Below the pieces are notes generated by a model. That model did no database searches. It saw nothing but the letters and a program-made list of their open reading frames with translations, and was not told where the DNA came from. A DNA stretch of 64,000 nucleotides from JAGNGI01 sp035448825 (GTDB lineage: Bacteria > Fidelibacterota > UBA2242), in contig DAOTJS010000001.1 of assembly GCA_035448825.1 (NCBI GenBank), positions 186,001-250,000 of the forward strand, read 5' to 3'. Position numbers and translations under genes: made by a program. This document shows positions 56,470 through 64,000 of the stretch, piece after piece (the first letter of the stretch is position 1; every line of letters begins with the position of its first letter).

Positions 56470-57276
56470 ATGAGAGTAATAATCCACAGTAACTACGAAA
56501 AATTAAGTGATTGGGTTGCCCGATATATTGCGGCTAAAATTATCAATGCTAATCGTACTAGCGATAAACCTTTTGTTCTCGGATTGCCCACCGGTTCTTC
56601 GCCCATCGGTACTTATCAGGCATTAGTAAAATTGCATAAAGAAGGAAAAGTATCCTTTAAAAATGTCATTACTTTTAATATGGACGAGTATGTGGGACTT
56701 TCCGAAGACGACCCGGAGAGTTATCACTACTTTATGCGGCATTATCTTTTCGATCATATTGATATTCCGCGGGAAAATATTAATATTCTGGATGGTAATG
56801 CCAAAGACCTTGAAAGGGAGTGTGAAGAATACGAAGCCAAAATCAAAAAAGTTGGCGGCATTGATTTTTTTCTGGGTGGAATTGGGGTGAACGGGCATAT
56901 CGCTTTTAATGAACCGGGCTCCTCGATTTCTTCACGAACTCGGATAAAGACGCTGTCCTATGATACAATTGTTGCCAATTCGCGCTTTTTCGGCGGCGAC
57001 CTTAACCGGGTGCCGAAGACAGCTTTAACAGTGGGCGTTGGGACGGTACTGGATGCCAGAGAAGTTATGGTAATCGCCTCCGGATATACAAAAGCCCGGG
57101 CTTTGCAGAAAGTCATTGAAGAGGGCGTCAATCATATGTGGACGGTTTCGATGTTACAATTGCATCCGCATGGTATCATTGTTTGTGATGATGAGGCAAC
57201 CCTTGAATTGAAAGTCAGTACCGTAGAATATTTCAAAGATATTGAGGACGAGGCTATCAATAACCTGCCAGTTTAG
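56470..57276 (+). CDS. nagB: Glucosamine-6-phosphate deaminase
   Basis: 268 residues. Converts glucosamine-6-phosphate to fructose-6-phosphate and ammonia. Motifs: LPTGSSPIGTYQAL (phosphate site), TFNMDEYVGLSEDDPESYH (catalytic Asp), GGIGVNGHIAFNEPGSS (catalytic His and Glu) and SRTRIKTLSYDT. Full family length. Sits 15 bases before the DUF4954 gene, so the two likely form one operon linked to amino-sugar use. Confidence 0.96.
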   Translation: MRVIIHSNYEKLSDWVARYIAAKIINANRTSDKPFVLGLPTGSSPIGTYQALVKLHKEGKVSFKNVITFNMDEYVGLSEDDPESYHYFMRHYLFDHIDIPRENINILDGNAKDLERECEEYEAKIKKVGGIDFFLGGIGVNGHIAFNEPGSSISSRTRIKTLSYDTIVANSRFFGGDLNRVPKTALTVGVGTVLDAREVMVIASGYTKARALQKVIEEGVNHMWTVSMLQLHPHGIIVCDDEATLELKVSTVEYFKDIEDEAINNLPV

Positions 57277-57291
57277 TGAGGAAGTCGGACA

Positions 57292-59262
57292 ATGGGGAAT
57301 CGCCAATTAACTCAAGAAGAAATTAACCGCCTCGAAAAGCAGGGTTGTCGGGCAGAAGACTGGGGAAAAATTACCGTTAAGCCTGATTTTAATTCTGCCA
57401 ACATCCGTAATGTTTCGTTCGCCGGAGAAGTGGCTATAGGAAATTGTCGCGGCGTTCAGGAAGTCAAGCCTGGTTGCTTTAAAAATAATGGACTTTATGA
57501 CTGCTATGTCCGCAATTGTACGATCGCTGATAATGTCTATATCGCTAATGTAAATAATTTAATCAATTATACGATCGAGGAAGATGTTATAATTGAAAAC
57601 GTTAGTGACTTGATTGTTACCGGCGAAACGTCTTTCGGTAATGGCACCGAGCTGGAAATTCTCAATGAAGGCGGCGGGCGCATTTTGCCCATTTATGATC
57701 GTTTGACGGCTCAAATTGCCTATATGATTGTGGTTTATAAGCACGATGCTAATCTGCAGGAAGCGCTGAAAAAATTGATAAGTGACTATGTTGCCGAACG
57801 CAAAGCGCGCTGTGGTATAATTTCTCGAGGAGTCAGAATTTACAATAGTAATATTATCCGCAATGTAAAAATCGGGAAGAAGGCTACTATTTCAGGAGCA
57901 TTATTACTCGAAGATGGAACCATTGCCGGCTCTGAAGTGGATCCAGTTTATGTCGGAGAAGGTGTAATCGCTAAGCATTTTATCATCCAGACCGGTGCGC
58001 GGGTTGAAAGTTCAGCAATGCTTGACAAATGTTTTATTGGTCAAGGAACACGTCTGGGTAAGCAATTTTCAGCGGAAAATTCGGCTTTTTTCGCTAATTG
58101 TGAAGGCTTTCATGGAGAAGCCGTTAGTGTTTTTGCTGGACCATATACTGTGACTCATCATAAATCTAATTTTTTAATTGCCGGGATGTTTAGTTTTTTC
58201 AATGCTGGAAGTGGTACGAACCAGAGTAATCATATGTATAAGCTAGGACCGTTGCATCAGGGAGTTCTAGATCGCGGCTCAAAAACGGGATCAGACAGTT
58301 ATTTAGTCTGGCCAGCTCGTATTGGCATATTTTCAGTCGTTATCGGAAAACATTTTACCCATTTGGATACTTCCGAACTACCTTTTTCATACCTTATTGA
58401 AAGTGAAGGTAAAAGTTTTCTGAAACCGGCGATGAATTTATTTACTTCCGGTACGCGGCGTGATATAATTAAGTGGCAAGCCCGTGATCGGCGTAAGGAT
58501 AACGACCGGCTAGATCTAATCAATTTTGATTTTTTTAGTCCATATATTGTTGAAAAAGCTATGCGCGCTATCGAGGTACTCCGAGGTCTTGACGAATCCG
58601 CTCAGCCGGATCAGGAATTTATTAAATATCAAGGTGCGTATATTCGTAAGGCAGCTTTAAAAGTGGCTATCCAGAATTACGAGTTGGTTCCAAAAATCTT
58701 CTATGGTAATCTGATTCTGCGAAAAGTCGGTTCGGTAGATAATTTAGCCTGGGATAAAGTAAAAAATATTTTCGTTGGTGAATCGGATAATTCGGCTGAA
58801 AATTGGGAAGACCTTAGCGGTATGTTTGCCACCCGGGCCGAGATAGATCGAATTAGTTCAGACCTCCAGGAAAACCGCCTCAATTCGATCGCTGACCTGG
58901 AATGCGCTTTAAGAGAAATTCATCAAAAATATGAAGAAAAAGCCTGGCAATTTGGTCTTAATCTGCTTTTTAAACGTTTTGAGACCGATGCTTTAACTTC
59001 CGAACAAGTTTGTCTACTGCTAAACGAATGGCAAGAAAGTGTCGTTCATTTTAACGATCTGGTTCTCAAAGATGCCGAGAAGGAATTTGCTCAATGCAGT
59101 CGAATCGGATATGGAATTGATGGCGATACGACTGTGCGAGATCTGGACTTTACGGCCGTACGAGGTACTTTTGTGGACAATAAATTCGTTATCGAACTTA
59201 AAAATGAGTCCGAAAGAGCTATAAAGGAAGCTAAGCGTATTTGTGCGGCTCTCCGCAAATAA
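57292..59262 (+). CDS. DUF4954-like left-handed beta-helix protein
   Basis: 656 residues with the profile of DUF4954 of Bacteroidota: an N-terminal GNRQLTQEEINRLEKQGCRAEDW, a run of hexapeptide-like repeats (about 35-115 and 180-265; VRIYNSNIIRNVKIGKKATI, SSAMLDKCFIGQGTRL) consistent with a beta-helix as in acyl- and nucleotidyl-transferases, then a conserved block HHKSNFLIAGMFSFFNAGSG and TGSDSYLVWPARIG, and an all-helical C-terminal part. No signal peptide. Function unknown; pairing with nagB suggests sugar-phosphate or UDP-sugar chemistry. Confidence 0.72.
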   Translation: MGNRQLTQEEINRLEKQGCRAEDWGKITVKPDFNSANIRNVSFAGEVAIGNCRGVQEVKPGCFKNNGLYDCYVRNCTIADNVYIANVNNLINYTIEEDVIIENVSDLIVTGETSFGNGTELEILNEGGGRILPIYDRLTAQIAYMIVVYKHDANLQEALKKLISDYVAERKARCGIISRGVRIYNSNIIRNVKIGKKATISGALLLEDGTIAGSEVDPVYVGEGVIAKHFIIQTGARVESSAMLDKCFIGQGTRLGKQFSAENSAFFANCEGFHGEAVSVFAGPYTVTHHKSNFLIAGMFSFFNAGSGTNQSNHMYKLGPLHQGVLDRGSKTGSDSYLVWPARIGIFSVVIGKHFTHLDTSELPFSYLIESEGKSFLKPAMNLFTSGTRRDIIKWQARDRRKDNDRLDLINFDFFSPYIVEKAMRAIEVLRGLDESAQPDQEFIKYQGAYIRKAALKVAIQNYELVPKIFYGNLILRKVGSVDNLAWDKVKNIFVGESDNSAENWEDLSGMFATRAEIDRISSDLQENRLNSIADLECALREIHQKYEEKAWQFGLNLLFKRFETDALTSEQVCLLLNEWQESVVHFNDLVLKDAEKEFAQCSRIGYGIDGDTTVRDLDFTAVRGTFVDNKFVIELKNESERAIKEAKRICAALRK

Positions 59263-59295
59263 ATTAGCATAAAAATTAATTTGTGGATTTTTTAA

Positions 59296-60927
59296 CTATT
59301 CCTCGTTCATATACAAATAGCGATAATCTTTCGGCGGCACGAAAAGTTCTTTCGTGGCGCGTGGCGAAACCCAGCGTAAAAGATTAATAATACTACCCGC
59401 TTTATCATTTGTGCCGGAAGCACGGCCGCCTCCGAAAGGTTGCTGGCCGACGACTGCTCCGGTCGGTTTATCGTTAATATAGAAATTACCGGCAGCGTGG
59501 AGTAAGATTTTGTCGGCGAGTATGATCGCTTGCCGGTCGCGGGCAAAGATTGCGCCGGTTAGGGCATAGGGCGAGGTCGTATTGCAAAGATTGAGGGCCT
59601 CTTCGTATTTATTGTCGTCATAGACAAAAACCGTTAAAACCGGACCGAAAATTTCTTCTTCGAGAGTTTTGAAATGCGGGTCATTCGTTAATATAACAGT
59701 TGGCTCGATAAAATAGCCTTTGGAAGCGTCGCCTTTCCCACCGGCTATTATTTCCGCATCGCGGGAATTTTTAGCGTAATTAATGTAGGATAAAATATTA
59801 TCAAAAGCGGCTTTGTCTATCACGGCATTCATAAAATTGCGGAAATCGCGGACATCGCCAATTTTGATTGTGCTAAGGGTAGCGAGCATTTTTTCTTTTA
59901 AAGCAGGCCAGAGTGATCGCGGAACGTAAGCACGTGAGACTGCCGAACATTTTTGTCCCTGATATTCGAAAGCGCCGCGAATAAGTGCGGTATCCAATTC
60001 ATCTAAATCGGCACTGACGTGCGCGAAAATGAAATCCTTACCGCCGGTTTCACCGACGATCCGTGGATAACCACAATAATTGGCAATATTCTCACCGATA
60101 GTTTTCCACATATTTTGAAAAACGGCTGTAGAACCGGTGAAATGCACGCCTGCCAGTAGCGGATTGGTAAGAACATTTGGGCCTACATTGCGGCCGGCTC
60201 CAGGAATGAAATTGATTACGCCGTCCGGCAATCCCGCTTCCTGTAATAATTTCATAAAATAATAAGCTGATAGAACCGCAGAACTGGCTGGCTTCCAGAG
60301 AACGGTATTGCCCATTATAGCCGGAGAAGTCGGCAAATTCCCGGCGATAGAAGTAAAATTAAACGGCGTTACGGCAAAGATGAAACCTTCCAATGGACGC
60401 TGTTCCAAGCGGTTCCATTGCCCTGGTGGTGAAAACGGCTGTTGTTCGTAGATTTGTTCCATAAATTTGACATTAAAATTTAAAAAGTCGGTCAATTCGC
60501 ATGCCGAATCAATTTCAGCCTGGAAGACATTTTTGCTTTGATTGAGCATTGTCGCTGCATTCAGAGTCATACGCCAGGGACCGGATAACAAAGCCGCGGC
60601 TTTTTTGAAAATTGCAGCACGCTCATACCAGGGCATCACCGACCAAAATTTCCAGGCTTTTTGGGAAGCCTCAACCGCCAGAGCAACTTCTTTAGCCGTC
60701 GCCTGATGATAAACGGCCAGGTTATGCTGATGATTGTGAGGCATAATGCATTTCGCAGTTTGCCCGGTGCAGATTTCCTTGCCACCAATTATCAATGGAA
60801 TTTCGATCTGTTCGGCGGCAATTTTGTCCAAAGCATTTTTCAGGGCTTGGCGCTCTGAACTGCCGGGCAAATACGAAAATTGCGGCTCATTAACGGGTTG
60901 GGGTAAGGTGAACTTGGCGTTACTCAT
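59296..60927 (-). CDS. pruA: 1-pyrroline-5-carboxylate dehydrogenase
   Basis: 543 residues of the aldehyde dehydrogenase superfamily, oxidising glutamate-gamma-semialdehyde to glutamate with NAD(P)+. Key features: AVTPFNFTSIAGNLPTSPAI, the general-base Glu in VGETGGKDFIF, the nucleophile Cys in QGQKCSAVSRAYVP, and the C-terminal NFYINDKPTGAVVGQQPFGG. The length and N-terminal extension match the ALDH4-type (mitochondrial-like) stand-alone enzyme, without a fused proline dehydrogenase. Gaggag precedes the ATG. It would complete proline breakdown if the 26-29 kb operon oxidises proline. Confidence 0.93.
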   Translation of the reverse strand: MSNAKFTLPQPVNEPQFSYLPGSSERQALKNALDKIAAEQIEIPLIIGGKEICTGQTAKCIMPHNHQHNLAVYHQATAKEVALAVEASQKAWKFWSVMPWYERAAIFKKAAALLSGPWRMTLNAATMLNQSKNVFQAEIDSACELTDFLNFNVKFMEQIYEQQPFSPPGQWNRLEQRPLEGFIFAVTPFNFTSIAGNLPTSPAIMGNTVLWKPASSAVLSAYYFMKLLQEAGLPDGVINFIPGAGRNVGPNVLTNPLLAGVHFTGSTAVFQNMWKTIGENIANYCGYPRIVGETGGKDFIFAHVSADLDELDTALIRGAFEYQGQKCSAVSRAYVPRSLWPALKEKMLATLSTIKIGDVRDFRNFMNAVIDKAAFDNILSYINYAKNSRDAEIIAGGKGDASKGYFIEPTVILTNDPHFKTLEEEIFGPVLTVFVYDDNKYEEALNLCNTTSPYALTGAIFARDRQAIILADKILLHAAGNFYINDKPTGAVVGQQPFGGGRASGTNDKAGSIINLLRWVSPRATKELFVPPKDYRYLYMNEE

Positions 60928-61347
60928 TGATAACTCTCCTCTTTGGTATGGAACTTGGAATATGATGTTAAAGTGCTTAACACTGACTTAAATTAATAAA
61001 CTATTTTCTTAATTGGTAGAGTTAAACCGCCTTAAGTAGAAAATAATTTGCATCCGAGTGAAATATTGAAAAACATAGTTATTTGTAACGAGAAATTAGG
61101 TTTTAATTGCTATTGCTTGGTGTAATGATGGGTGATTTTTACCTTAATATTCCGGAAAATTTTAGGTTGAATATTTTAAGTGGCATTATTCTGAACGCTT
61201 TACTAATTGATATTTAAAGGTGGCAATTGCCGACTATTTGCGTATTATGAAAAATGCGCAAAATAGTCTATGAACTGCTGATTATTTTAATATCGGCTTA
61301 CCTTCATAGATTTTTAATATTTTAGACGAAATTTTTGCTTTCTGATG
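60928..61347 (-). other. Intergenic region upstream of pruA with inverted repeats
   Basis: No gene seen. Holds a perfect 10-base palindrome ggcaattgcc at 61222-61231 and, directly beside it, a hairpin of gactatttgcg (61232-61242) and cgcaaaatagtc (61257-61268, one extra base). These sit about 300 bases upstream of pruA and 80 bases past the dehydrogenase gene's stop, so they may be operators or a weak transcript end. Confidence 0.45.
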
Positions 61348-62376
61348 TTAGATGATTTGGAGAACTTTTGCGCCGCGAACGTGGCGCTGCTTCAAATCCA
61401 GTAGGGCCTGATTGGCCTTTTCAAATGGATAAATTTCAACTTCTGGCTTGATAGGAACTTCCGCGGCTAATTCTAAAAATTCGGCAACGTCCCGCCGAGT
61501 AACATTGGCAACTGATTTAATTTCTTTTTCCAGCCAGAGGTGTTCGGGATAATCAATCGTCGTCAGAATGGATTTGTCAGAATTTTCTTTGCGGATAGCG
61601 TTGATAACCAAGCGACCGCCCGGTTTCAGATTTTTCAAAGCGGCGACAGTTGGAGTCCAGACCGGCGTAGTATCAATGATCGCGTCCAGCAATTCGGGAG
61701 CGGTTTCGTTCGTGTCACCGCTCCAGACCCCGCCCAGTTCACAGGCGAAAGCCTGTTCATTTTCACTGCGAGCAAAAACATATACCGGCGTTTGCGGAAA
61801 CCGATGACGAACCATTTTCAGGACTAAGTGAGCCGAGGCACCGAATCCGGTCAAGCCAAGCCTCTGACCATTTTTTAAATTGGTCAGACGTAACGAACGA
61901 TAGCCAATCGCTCCGGCACAGAGAAGCGGCGCGGCTTCGGCGTCGGTAAAAATTTCAGGAATCGGATAGGCAAAATTTTCATTAACAGTCATGTATTCGG
62001 CGTAACCACCGTTGGCGTCCCGTCCAGTTGCACGAAATTGCTGACAGAGGTTTTCTTGATCTGAGAGGCAGTAAGAGCATTTTCCGCAAGCGGAAAATAT
62101 CCAGGCAACGCCGATGCGTGTGCCGATAGCAAAACGACGAGCCTCAGGACCATTTTCGATTACTTTACCGATTACCTGATGTCCAGGTATCATCGGAAAG
62201 ATCGCCGGTGGTGTGCGACCTTCGATTTCATCCAATTCGGTATGACAAATACCGCAGACACTGACCTTAATCAGGATTTCGTTAGAAGTCGGCTGAGGCT
62301 GTTCAACATCAGCATAGACGAGGGGATTTTCAGTCTTATGTAGATCATTAATTTGGGTTAAAAGATAGGCTTTCAA
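61348..62376 (-). CDS. Zinc-dependent alcohol dehydrogenase
   Basis: 342 residues, medium-chain dehydrogenase. Catalytic zinc ligands in VCGICHTELDEIEG and IPGHQVIGKV; structural zinc in CGKCSYCLSDQENLC; nucleotide fold near RLGLTGFGASAHLVLKMV; ends HVRGAKVLQII. Substrate not determinable. The C-terminal part lacks a fusion. Upstream lies a 211-base divergent gap shared with the tRNA-Val promoter. Confidence 0.92.
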   Translation of the reverse strand: MKAYLLTQINDLHKTENPLVYADVEQPQPTSNEILIKVSVCGICHTELDEIEGRTPPAIFPMIPGHQVIGKVIENGPEARRFAIGTRIGVAWIFSACGKCSYCLSDQENLCQQFRATGRDANGGYAEYMTVNENFAYPIPEIFTDAEAAPLLCAGAIGYRSLRLTNLKNGQRLGLTGFGASAHLVLKMVRHRFPQTPVYVFARSENEQAFACELGGVWSGDTNETAPELLDAIIDTTPVWTPTVAALKNLKPGGRLVINAIRKENSDKSILTTIDYPEHLWLEKEIKSVANVTRRDVAEFLELAAEVPIKPEVEIYPFEKANQALLDLKQRHVRGAKVLQII

Positions 62377-62521
62377 CTTTACACCTTTAGTATTTATTGG
62401 GAATTTAATAATTAGATTAATTATGCAAAATGAAATCTATAGTTCTTTTTTTTAATACATTCTAAGTCCAATTTTTAGCTTTGCGTGATAATTATGCTTT
62501 GGTTAAATTTGCATTCGTTTT

Positions 62522-62549
62522 TTGACGATAATGAAATTGGAATAATTAT
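62522..62549 (+). promoter_or_regulatory. Candidate promoter for tRNA-Val
   Basis: TTGACG at 62522-62527, a 16-base spacer and AATTAT at 62544-62549, ending 38 bases before the tRNA. Plausible but imperfect. Confidence 0.4.
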
Positions 62550-62587
62550 TATCAACTTTTGGATCATTAGTTTGAGTTGATAAATCC

Positions 62588-62664
62588 GGGCGGTTAGCTC
62601 AGATGGTTAGAGTACTTGCTTGACATGCAAGGGGTCACAAGTTCGAGTCTTGTACCGCCCACCA
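62588..62664 (+). tRNA. tRNA-Val (anticodon GAC), CCA encoded
   Basis: A full cloverleaf can be folded: acceptor gggcggt / accgccc, D-arm gctc...gagt, anticodon stem cttgc / gcaag with loop ttgacat (GAC), and T-arm acaag-ttcgagt-cttgt. The discriminator is A and the CCA is encoded (62662-62664). It sits 65 bases before thrS. Confidence 0.93.
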
Positions 62665-62729
62665 AGGCGGCGGTGGCCGTAATAATTATGAGGTCAGTTT
62701 GACAGAAAAACGCGAAAAGGAAGCAAATT

Positions 62730-64000
62730 TTGGAATCAAATCGAAAGATTACGATACATTTACCCGACAATTCAACTATGGAAGTGTCGGCGGGTGTATC
62801 AGCCGGGCAAATTGCTAAAGAAATCAGTCCCGGTCTTTTTCAGAACGCTCTCGCCGCTAAAGTCAATGACCGCTTGGTTGATCTTTCGACTATTATTTCG
62901 GAAGATGCTCGACTTGAGATTCTGACCTATAATTCTCCCGAGTCACAAGAAATATTACTGCACAGCACCTCGCACGTTATGGCGCAGGCGGTTAAACAAT
63001 TATATCCACAGGCAAAAGTAACCATCGGCCCGGCGATCGAAAATCGTTTTTACTATGATTTTGATATCGAACCACCTTTAACGGATGGCGATTTGCCGGC
63101 AATCGAAGCCCGGATGAATGAAATCATTGCGGCAGATTTGCCAATTATAAGACGTGAGGTTTCCCGCGAGGAAGCGATTGAATTATTTTCCAAGATGGGT
63201 GAGACATATAAAGTTGAGATCATTCGTGAGATTGAACCGGATGTGCCATTGTCAATTTATACTCAAGGCGATTTTACCGATCTTTGCCGTGGTCCACACA
63301 TTCCTTCGACCGGCAAAATCAAAGCTTTTAAATTATTGAATGTTGCTGGCGCATATTGGCGCGGTGATTCGCGCAATAAAATGCTAACGCGTATTTATGG
63401 TACTTCTTTTGCCACTCAAAAGGAACTTAAGAAGTACTTGAATTTTATCGAGGAAGCCAAGCGGCGCGATCATCGCAAACTCGGCAAGAGTCTCGAACTT
63501 TTCGAAATCAACGAACAGGTTGGCCCCGGACTGGTGCTTTGGTATCCGCGTGGTGCGTTGCTTTTGCAAAATATCAAGGATTACTGGATTAAAGAACATT
63601 TAAAACGCGGCTACGATCTAGTACAAACGCCCCATATCGGGAAAGCCCAGCTTTGGGAAACAAGTGGTCACCTCGACTTTTATCGTGAATCTATGTTCGA
63701 TGGGATGACAGTCGAAGGCGAGACTTACTATATCAAGCCGATGAACTGTCCGTTCCATATCCAGATCTATAAATCGAAAACGCGCAGTTATCGCGACCTA
63801 CCGATTCGTTATGCCGAACTTGGGACGGTTTATCGCTATGAATTATCCGGCGTGTTACACGGATTAATGCGCGTACGGGGCTTTACTCAGGATGATGCCC
63901 ATATTATTTGCACGCCGGAGCAACTCAATGACGAAATCCAGAGTTTGGTGCTCTTCTCATTTGAATTCGTTCGCTCGTTTGGCTTTAAAGAAATGGATGT
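62730..64000 (+). CDS. thrS: Threonyl-tRNA synthetase (3' truncated by window edge)
   Basis: 423 residues visible with no stop before the window ends. TTG at 62730 is preceded by aaaaggaag seven bases upstream; an in-frame ATG at 62688 hits a stop after four codons. In order: N-terminal TGS domain (KITIHLPDNSTMEVSAGVSA), the second additional domain of the editing site (HSTSHVMAQAVKQLYP, DFTDLCRGPHIPSTG) and the class II core (GPGLVLWYPRGALLL, NCPFHIQIYKSK, RYELSGVLHGLMRVRGFTQD). Charges tRNA-Thr and removes mischarged serine. Confidence 0.97.
   Translation, partial: MESNRKITIHLPDNSTMEVSAGVSAGQIAKEISPGLFQNALAAKVNDRLVDLSTIISEDARLEILTYNSPESQEILLHSTSHVMAQAVKQLYPQAKVTIGPAIENRFYYDFDIEPPLTDGDLPAIEARMNEIIAADLPIIRREVSREEAIELFSKMGETYKVEIIREIEPDVPLSIYTQGDFTDLCRGPHIPSTGKIKAFKLLNVAGAYWRGDSRNKMLTRIYGTSFATQKELKKYLNFIEEAKRRDHRKLGKSLELFEINEQVGPGLVLWYPRGALLLQNIKDYWIKEHLKRGYDLVQTPHIGKAQLWETSGHLDFYRESMFDGMTVEGETYYIKPMNCPFHIQIYKSKTRSYRDLPIRYAELGTVYRYELSGVLHGLMRVRGFTQDDAHIICTPEQLNDEIQSLVLFSFEFVRSFGFKEMD

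Noticed and set aside
62688..62702. ATG in frame with thrS upstream of the TTG
   Set aside because: It reaches a stop codon after four codons, so it cannot be the thrS start.
1..64000. CRISPR arrays, rRNA genes, prophage or transposase genes
   Set aside because: None seen on reading both strands; the repeats found are palindromic dispersed elements without coding capacity.

Overview
The window reads as a bacterial chromosome fragment of moderate-to-low GC from the FCB superphylum, most likely an uncultured lineage such as Neomarinimicrobiota, KSB1 or Ignavibacteria rather than a classical Bacteroidota. This is inferred from a textbook type IX secretion (T9SS) sorting tail with the core NYPNPFNPTT (end of the 9426-13547 gene), a PorZ-like propeller protein, DUF4837- and DUF4954-like proteins, many Gram-negative lipoproteins and beta-barrels, and a K+-dependent, Na+-type membrane pyrophosphatase. 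Shine-Dalgarno sites are common. Several genes probably start at TTG or GTG (1742, 5488, 8542, 9426, 46318, 62730; less certainly 36762).

Layout. 1-2824: the end of a sugar-type ABC solute-binding protein, a small flavodoxin and a MalK/UgpC-type ATPase. 3080-9222: an AT-rich accessory island of secreted proteins and lipoproteins without recognisable function, carrying two near-identical promoter-like sites. 9426-13547: a giant FG-GAP/PQQ-propeller T9SS cargo protein. 13824-18437: membrane pyrophosphatase, a DMT permease and an M20 peptidase. 18496-22082: an FMN riboswitch controlling a complete riboflavin operon (ribD-ribE-ribBA-ribH), followed at once by the PorZ-like gene. 24989-29420, minus strand: a three-gene amine/imino-acid oxidation operon (multi-cofactor Fe-S/FAD protein, DAO-type FAD oxidase, aminotransferase). 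29421-30433: a dense block of palindromic repeats. 30434-35361: transglutaminase-like protein, CHASE2-adenylate cyclase and SH3-M48 protease. 35831-45436: an envelope set (NHL propeller, large outer-membrane protein, Omp85 protein), then RNase R, a DUF4837-like lipoprotein and purE. 45438-54010: a tightly packed housekeeping and envelope run (rfbD, two glycosyltransferases, accA, thioesterase, tmk, S41 protease, NlpC/P60 hydrolase). 54113-56088: a two-gene probable type II restriction-modification system. 56470-59262: nagB with a DUF4954 beta-helix protein. 59296-62376, minus strand: a P5C dehydrogenase and a zinc alcohol dehydrogenase. 62588-64000: tRNA-Val(GAC) and the 5' part of thrS, cut by the window edge.

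The most notable items are the compact RM pair with a visible PD...ExK nuclease motif; a glycosyltransferase fused to a phosphoglycosyl-transferase-like module that seems to lack its catalytic signature; a family of palindromic dispersed repeats found in four intergenic gaps; a riboswitch terminator that abuts the ribD start codon; and an uncharacterised lipoprotein island with duplicated promoter-like sites. I found no CRISPR array, rRNA or intact transposase.
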